NCBI GenBank assembly: GCA_017405845.1
Contig: JAFQZQ010000041.1
Coordinates: 62,001-126,000, forward strand
DNA: 64,000 nucleotides
Direction: 5' to 3'
DNA from: Mogibacterium sp.
Lineage (GTDB): Bacteria; Bacillota; Clostridia; Peptostreptococcales; Anaerovoracaceae
Shown piece after piece: positions 59,405-64,000 of the stretch. The notes under the pieces are model-generated. The model worked only from the letters and a program-made list of their open reading frames with translations. It searched no databases and had not been told where the DNA came from. The first letter of the stretch is position 1; each line of letters opens with the position of its first letter. The translations under genes and the position numbers were made by a program.

Positions 59405-60484
59405 TTACAGAGTAACTACCCAGTCTCCCATAACGTCAGGAGCGGTTCCTGTCTGCATTCCGTAAAGTGTATCGTAGAGCTTCTGGCTGAGATCGCCGAC
59501 CTTTTCACCGTTGATCGGGAAGTTGGTGCCTCTGTATCTCAGAAGACCGATAGGAGATACTACGCAGGCTGTTCCGGTAGCCCATGCTTCAGTCAGGGAT
59601 CCGTCCCCAGCTGCCTTGAGCAGATCTTCAATCTCGAGACGCTTCTCAACTACTTCTACGCCCCACTTTTTCATCAGTCTGATTGCGCTGTCGCGGGTAA
59701 CGCCCGGCAGGATGGATCCTGTCAGCGATGATGTGTAAACTACTCCGTCGATCTTGAAGAAGGCGTTGGATGTGCCGACTTCCTCAACGTATTTATGCTC
59801 CTTAGCATCGAGCCAGAGCACTTCCTCGCAGCCCTGCTTCTTTGCCTCGGTAGCTGCGATCATTCCGCATGAATAGTTGCCGCCGCATTTAGCGAAGCCT
59901 GTACCTCCGACTGCAGCGCGGATGTACTCCTCCTCTACCCAGATGCGGCTTCCGTGAAGTTCCTTGTCGTTGCCCTCGTAATAAGCGGCAACAGGGCTCA
60001 GGATTATGATGAACCAGTACTTCGAAGCCGGGTGAACTGCCATCGATGGCTCCGGAGAGATGATGAACGGCCTGATATAAAGCGATGTACCCTGTGCATC
60101 AGGCACCCAGTCTCTGTCAACATCAACGATAGCCTTAACAGCCTCGATGTAGAGATCTTCGTCTATCCTCGGAATGCAGAGACGGTCGTTGCTGTTCTGC
60201 AGACGCTTTGCGTTCATGTCAGGACGGAACAGATTGATGCCGCCTTCCGGATTCTTGTATGCCTTCATGCCCTCGAATGTCATCTGAGCGTAGTGCAGTG
60301 TGCATGCAGCCGGGTCGATTGAAAGCGGTCCGTAAGGAACGATGCGTCCGTCGTGCCAGCCCTGCCCCTCATCATAGTCCATGAGGAACATATGGTCTGT
60401 ATAGTACTTACCGAATCCCAGCGCGCTCTGATCCGGTTTCTCTTTAGGTGAAGTTGTTCTGGTTACTTTGAAATCATATCCCAT
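59405..60484 (-). CDS. ilvE: Branched-chain amino acid aminotransferase
   Basis: PLP transaminase that forms valine, leucine and isoleucine from the 2-keto acids. The 359 residues contain the fold-type IV features, with the PLP lysine expected in YVEEVGTSNAFFK-adjacent DAKEHKYVE region (about 226-240) and GVTRDSAIRLMKKWGVEVVE. It has AGGAGG upstream. The length and N-terminal region (FKVTRTTSPKEKPDQSALGF) match the eukaryote-like BCAT II group in Firmicutes. It lies 31 bp after ilvA. Confidence 0.92.
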   Translation of the reverse strand: MGYDFKVTRTTSPKEKPDQSALGFGKYYTDHMFLMDYDEGQGWHDGRIVPYGPLSIDPAACTLHYAQMTFEGMKAYKNPEGGINLFRPDMNAKRLQNSNDRLCIPRIDEDLYIEAVKAIVDVDRDWVPDAQGTSLYIRPFIISPEPSMAVHPASKYWFIIILSPVAAYYEGNDKELHGSRIWVEEEYIRAAVGGTGFAKCGGNYSCGMIAATEAKKQGCEEVLWLDAKEHKYVEEVGTSNAFFKIDGVVYTSSLTGSILPGVTRDSAIRLMKKWGVEVVEKRLEIEDLLKAAGDGSLTEAWATGTACVVSPIGLLRYRGTNFPINGEKVGDLSQKLYDTLYGMQTGTAPDVMGDWVVTL

Positions 60485-60515
60485 CTCTATATCCTCCTAT
60501 ATGTAATGAATCGTT

Positions 60516-61724
60516 TTATATCAGATGAAAGCCTTTGTCCGTAAGAGTCCTGCGGACTTCCTCAAGCTGTTCAAAGTCTCTGGTCTCAATTTCGAGCGTC
60601 AGCACGCAGCTGGTCACGGCCGTATCCGGGTCGGAATGTCCATAGTGGACTCCCGTTACGTTTGCTCCGCAGCCGGCTATTATTGTTGCTACATCAACAA
60701 GCTGACCGGGCTTGTCCTCGAGCGCTATCTGCAGTGTAGCATTACGGCCGCTCGTAACAAGTCCTCTGGTTATGACTCTCGAAAGGATATTCACATCTAT
60801 ATTGCCTCCCGACACAAGGCAAACCACCTTTTTGCCTTCTACCGGGATCTTTCCGAACATCATCGCTGCAACGGAAACAGCGCCTGCTCCCTCTGCGATG
60901 AGCTTCTGCTTCTCTATGAGCGAAAGTATGGCCGCCGCGATCTCGTCTTCCGTAACAGTGACTACGTCGTCTACATACTTCTTGATAAGCGAGAATGTAA
61001 GGTCGCCCGGATGCTTTACAGCGATACCGTCAGCAAATGTGCTTACCGTGCTCAGTGTCACCTGTTCGTCGTACTTAAGGCTGTCTGCCATGCTTGCGGC
61101 TTCTCTTGCCTGCACGCCATATATCTTTACATTCGGTTTGAGTTTTTTTACTGCATAAGCAACGCCCGAGATGAGTCCGCCACCTCCGACAGGCACTACG
61201 ATTGCGTCAACGTCAGGCAGCTGGTCGAGAATCTCGAGTCCTATTGTTCCCTGACCGGCGATGACATCCGGATCATCGAAAGGATGAATGAATGTTGCTC
61301 CTGTCTCATCGCGAAGCTGGCATGCGTAGGTATAAGCATCATCATAAGTGCCCTTTACAAGACGCACCTCTGCACCGAGAGCCTTTGTGGCTTCCACCTT
61401 GCTGATAGGAGCTCCGTCAGGCATGCAGATGATGCTCTTTGCTCCTCTGTGTGTCGATGCCAGCGCTACGCCCTGAGCGTGGTTGCCCGCGCTGCACGCA
61501 ATGATGCCTGCAGCCTTTTCTTCTTCGCTGAGTCTGCTTATCTTGAAATATGCACCTCTCAGCTTGAAGCTTCCGGTCACCTGAAGATTCTCTGTCTTCA
61601 GATACACCTCGTTGCCGTTGCTGAAGTGAGGCGAGTATATGAGGTCTGTCTTTCTTGCCACGTCCTTGAGTGCAAATGATGCCTGATATACCCTGTCAAG
61701 TGATAGTTTGTTTTTTGTTCCCAT
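60516..61724 (-). CDS. ilvA: Threonine ammonia-lyase (threonine deaminase)
   Basis: Deaminates threonine to 2-oxobutyrate for isoleucine synthesis or fermentation. The 402 residues have the PLP lysine in GSFKLRGA (about 51-58), SAGNHAQGVA (about 79-88) and GGGGLISG. The C-terminal ACT domain (about 328-402) suggests allosteric control. The single ACT domain and length are typical of Gram-positive IlvA/TdcB enzymes. It lies 19 bp after DUF815 and 31 bp before ilvE. Confidence 0.93.
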   Translation of the reverse strand: MGTKNKLSLDRVYQASFALKDVARKTDLIYSPHFSNGNEVYLKTENLQVTGSFKLRGAYFKISRLSEEEKAAGIIACSAGNHAQGVALASTHRGAKSIICMPDGAPISKVEATKALGAEVRLVKGTYDDAYTYACQLRDETGATFIHPFDDPDVIAGQGTIGLEILDQLPDVDAIVVPVGGGGLISGVAYAVKKLKPNVKIYGVQAREAASMADSLKYDEQVTLSTVSTFADGIAVKHPGDLTFSLIKKYVDDVVTVTEDEIAAAILSLIEKQKLIAEGAGAVSVAAMMFGKIPVEGKKVVCLVSGGNIDVNILSRVITRGLVTSGRNATLQIALEDKPGQLVDVATIIAGCGANVTGVHYGHSDPDTAVTSCVLTLEIETRDFEQLEEVRRTLTDKGFHLI

Positions 61725-61743
61725 GGTTTCCCCTAATGACTAT

Positions 61744-62988
61744 TTATTCGTTCTCCGTACCGCCAAGCCATGTGATAAGCTGACTTGCGGTTCTTCCCGA
61801 CATGCCGCCGTGGCGTATCTCCCACTTGCGCGCGGCATCTTCGAGTTCTTTTCCTTTAAGTTCTATGCCGTGTCTGCCCGCCAGCGACCTCACTATCTCG
61901 AGATATTCTTTCTGACCCGGCTTTGGATAGTAGATCATCACACCGAACCTGCTTGCCAGCGACAGCTTTTCTTCCATGGTATCCGATCTGTGTACGTCCT
62001 CGTTGTATTCCATGTCGCTGCGGTCGCCCCATGTCTCTCGGATAAGATGGCGGCGGTTCGATGTGGCGTATATGACCACTTTGTCGGAGCGTGTCTCGAG
62101 CGCGCCTTCAAGCATCGCCTTGAGCTCCTTGTAATCGCTCTCATCCTCCTCAAACGACAGATCGTCGAGGAAGAGAATGAATCTGTAGTTGCGTTTTTTG
62201 ATCTCAGACAGTATCTGCGGGAGTCTGGCTCTGTCAGGCTTCGAAACCTCTATCAGCCTCAGTCCGCGCTCAGCATACTCGTGCATAAGAGCGTGTACGC
62301 TGGTTGATTTACCTGTCCCGCTGTCTCCGTAGAGCAGCACGTTGTTTGCGTAATGACCGCTCACAAACGCTTCAGTGTTGTCTCTCAGAGTCTTCTTCTG
62401 AGCTTCGTATCCGATCAGGTCGTCGAAGGTGATATCTGCGCTGTCTGTGACAGGTACCAGCTTCAGCTTTCCGCTTGCCTCAGTCTCAGGGCTCACCCTG
62501 AAAGCCCTGTACAGTCCGTAAATGCCGCAGCCGAATCTGTAGTAATGCTCCGTGAGTATGCGGGCAAAGGACTCTGCGCTGCCGGCATATGCCAGCCTTA
62601 CGCTCAGCTCTTCTATGAGACGTCCTGCACCTGTGCTGTTGTCTCCGGTATACGGAGCCTTGTAATCGAGCATCATGGACAGCAGCTTCTCGTCCTCGTC
62701 GAAGTCATCAGCTTCGAATCTGAAGAGCTCCATAAAGATACTCAGATCATGCTCAGCAAGCTTCATCAGAGTTGAGTCAGGCACGATCCTGCGGCGTTCG
62801 CAGGCCATGGTGAATGCGTTGTCGTGCATCATCAGGTTGTATGTAAGCCAGTGCTGCCATACGTTGCCCACGAGTCCGAACTCTGTCGCAAATGCTGCCA
62901 GCCTGCCGGCAAGCAAAGTGGCTGAGCCTGTTATACACTCATCCCAGTCTGTATAAAATAAGAATTCGTTATTCTTGGTATCCATCAT
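61744..62988 (-). CDS. DUF815 family AAA-type ATPase
   Basis: A 414-residue predicted ATPase with Walker A GDSGTGKSTS (about 218-227) and Walker B FILFLDDLSFEE (about 268-279). An N-terminal ~190-residue helical region of unknown role precedes it. DUF815 is poorly characterised. Its ATG at 62988 overlaps the leuB stop by one base (TAATG), so translation is coupled to leuB, which is an unexpected neighbour for it. Confidence 0.87.
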   Translation of the reverse strand: MMDTKNNEFLFYTDWDECITGSATLLAGRLAAFATEFGLVGNVWQHWLTYNLMMHDNAFTMACERRRIVPDSTLMKLAEHDLSIFMELFRFEADDFDEDEKLLSMMLDYKAPYTGDNSTGAGRLIEELSVRLAYAGSAESFARILTEHYYRFGCGIYGLYRAFRVSPETEASGKLKLVPVTDSADITFDDLIGYEAQKKTLRDNTEAFVSGHYANNVLLYGDSGTGKSTSVHALMHEYAERGLRLIEVSKPDRARLPQILSEIKKRNYRFILFLDDLSFEEDESDYKELKAMLEGALETRSDKVVIYATSNRRHLIRETWGDRSDMEYNEDVHRSDTMEEKLSLASRFGVMIYYPKPGQKEYLEIVRSLAGRHGIELKGKELEDAARKWEIRHGGMSGRTASQLITWLGGTENE

Positions 62989-64000
62989 TACCTGCCCAAT
63001 CTGTCGAGAATTGCTGCCTTCATTTCGCTGCCTTTTAGCCAGTCTTCCTGTCCCGGAGCTTTTATGTCTGCGGTGCGCAGTCCGTCAGTCAGTACATCGG
63101 CTACGGCTTTTTCTATGGCGTCGGCTTCCTCCGAAAGATCGAAAGAATACCTCAGCATCATCGCTGCAGACAGTATCGTCGCAATTGGGTTTGCTATGTC
63201 TTTGCCGGCAATATCCGGAGCCGAGCCGTGGATAGGCTCATACAGGCCTCGTGATGAGTCGCCGAGTGACGCCGATGCAAGCAGCCCTATCGATCCTGTG
63301 ACCTGTGACGCTTCGTCCGACAGGATATCGCCGAACATATTGGATGTCACCAGAACATCAAAGAACGACGGATCGCGTATTATCTGCATGGCAGCGTTGT
63401 CTACGTACATATCATCGAGCCTTACATCCGGATATTCCGATTCTCCGAGTCTGTGTACAGTTTCACGCCACAGTCGGGATGTCTCGAGAACATTCGCCTT
63501 ATCAACGCTGGTCACATGTCCTCTGCGCTTTCTTGCGGTCTCAAAGGCACGCCTCGCGACTCTTTCTATCTCCATGACGCTGTACGCTTCTGTATCGTAA
63601 GCAGCATCGTCCGCCTCATTCCTGCCGCGGTCTCCAAAATATATGCCGCCTGTAAGCTCACGGACTATCATGAGGTCAAATCCTTTTGCAGCAATGTCGG
63701 GTCTCAGCACGCAGGCCTCCGCAAGCGCAGGCTGTATCGAAGCAGGCCTCAGGTTTGTATAGAGGCCGAGCTCCTTGCGCAGACCGAGCAGCGCCTTCTC
63801 AGGTCTCATGTGATTAGGTACAGCATCCCACTTCGGTCCGCCAACCGCTCCAAGCAGCACGCTGTCCGAAGCCAGGCATCCGTCTATGGTCTCCTGCGGC
63901 AGCGGTACTCCGTATTCATCAAGAGCGCAGCCACCTGCCAGATATTCAGTAAACTCGAATTCGCAGCCGAACCGTTTTTCTATTGTCTTCAGGACTTCAA
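62988..64000 (-). CDS. leuB: 3-isopropylmalate dehydrogenase LeuB (N-terminus cut by window edge)
   Basis: Oxidatively decarboxylates 3-isopropylmalate in leucine synthesis. The visible 337 codons are open to base 64000, so about 20 N-terminal residues (including the GDGIGPE motif) lie outside. Conserved parts include [33 protein letters not shown] and [16 protein letters not shown]. The stop overlaps the start of the DUF815 gene by one base. Together with ilvA and ilvE it marks a branched-chain amino acid cluster; leuC/leuD are probably upstream. Confidence 0.93.
   Translation of the reverse strand, partial: EVLKTIEKRFGCEFEFTEYLAGGCALDEYGVPLPQETIDGCLASDSVLLGAVGGPKWDAVPNHMRPEKALLGLRKELGLYTNLRPASIQPALAEACVLRPDIAAKGFDLMIVRELTGGIYFGDRGRNEADDAAYDTEAYSVMEIERVARRAFETARKRRGHVTSVDKANVLETSRLWRETVHRLGESEYPDVRLDDMYVDNAAMQIIRDPSFFDVLVTSNMFGDILSDEASQVTGSIGLLASASLGDSSRGLYEPIHGSAPDIAGKDIANPIATILSAAMMLRYSFDLSEEADAIEKAVADVLTDGLRTADIKAPGQEDWLKGSEMKAAILDRLGR

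Overview
The window reads as a chromosomal segment of a strictly anaerobic, Gram-positive member of the Clostridia. The evidence is an oxygen-sensitive gene set ([FeFe]-hydrogenase maturase HydE, a glycyl radical enzyme with its activase, a 2-hydroxyacyl-CoA dehydratase pair, several ferredoxin-type flavoproteins), Firmicutes-type genes (CdaA, LCP protein, long-form HPF, YhaM, RecD2, YerC, TagD, CsoR) and strong AGGAGG-type ribosome binding sites. Placement near the Anaerovoracaceae (Clostridial family XIII) is inference only. I see no prophage, insertion sequence, CRISPR array, tRNA or rRNA.

Layout. 1-2832 (minus): hpf, an LCP protein and cdaA (cut by the window edge). 2888-7690 (minus): a TetR regulator, a 930-residue multi-cluster Fe-S/flavin oxidoreductase, hypA, a 66-aa protein, a structured RNA that looks like the raiA motif, and a 78-aa protein. 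7749-9513: a PfkB kinase and a TPP-riboswitch-controlled thiT. 9647-15671: rsuA facing comF-recD2-yhaM, an unusual 54-bp direct repeat pair, nadE and yerC. 15822-19382: a DUF1461 membrane protein, cysK with a long attenuator-like leader, hydE, a candidate small RNA and a 56-aa membrane protein. 19403-25442: a two-subunit 2-hydroxyacyl-CoA dehydratase without its activator, then a divergent csoR-copA copper module. 25561-32447: threonine aldolase, YhiN flavoprotein, a PTS IIC-like membrane protein, mltG, a NUDIX enzyme, a K+ channel and cyclophilin. 32581-32763: a 183-bp imperfect palindromic element. 32763-40455 (minus): a five-gene cluster (metallopeptidase, CPA2 antiporter, DUF445 protein, ABC ATPase and FtsX-type permease). 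40552-48896: Spx-like protein, asparaginase, alanine symporter, YbaK deacylase, HerA-like ATPase and M16 protease. 48986-54830: two secreted proteins (transglutaminase-like and rhodanese-like), PAP2 phosphatase, MscS channel and TagD. 54880-64000 (minus): a flavodoxin/ferredoxin protein, glycyl radical enzyme and activase downstream of leuB-DUF815-ilvA-ilvE.

How the genes work together. Amino-acid fermentation and anaerobic redox chemistry dominate (dehydratase pair, threonine aldolase, threonine deaminase, asparaginase, alanine symporter, glycyl radical enzyme, Fe-S flavoproteins). Regulation is visible in the DNA: a TPP riboswitch, two CsoR palindromes, and a shared palindromic operator of the form CCTA-N9-TAGG over the -35 boxes of both the cysK promoter and the promoter of a candidate small RNA upstream of hydE. 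That last pairing suggests one sulfur or Fe-S responsive Rrf2-family regulator acts on both. The most interesting non-coding items are the raiA-like RNA, the candidate small RNA or hydE leader, the cysK attenuator and the 183-bp palindrome.
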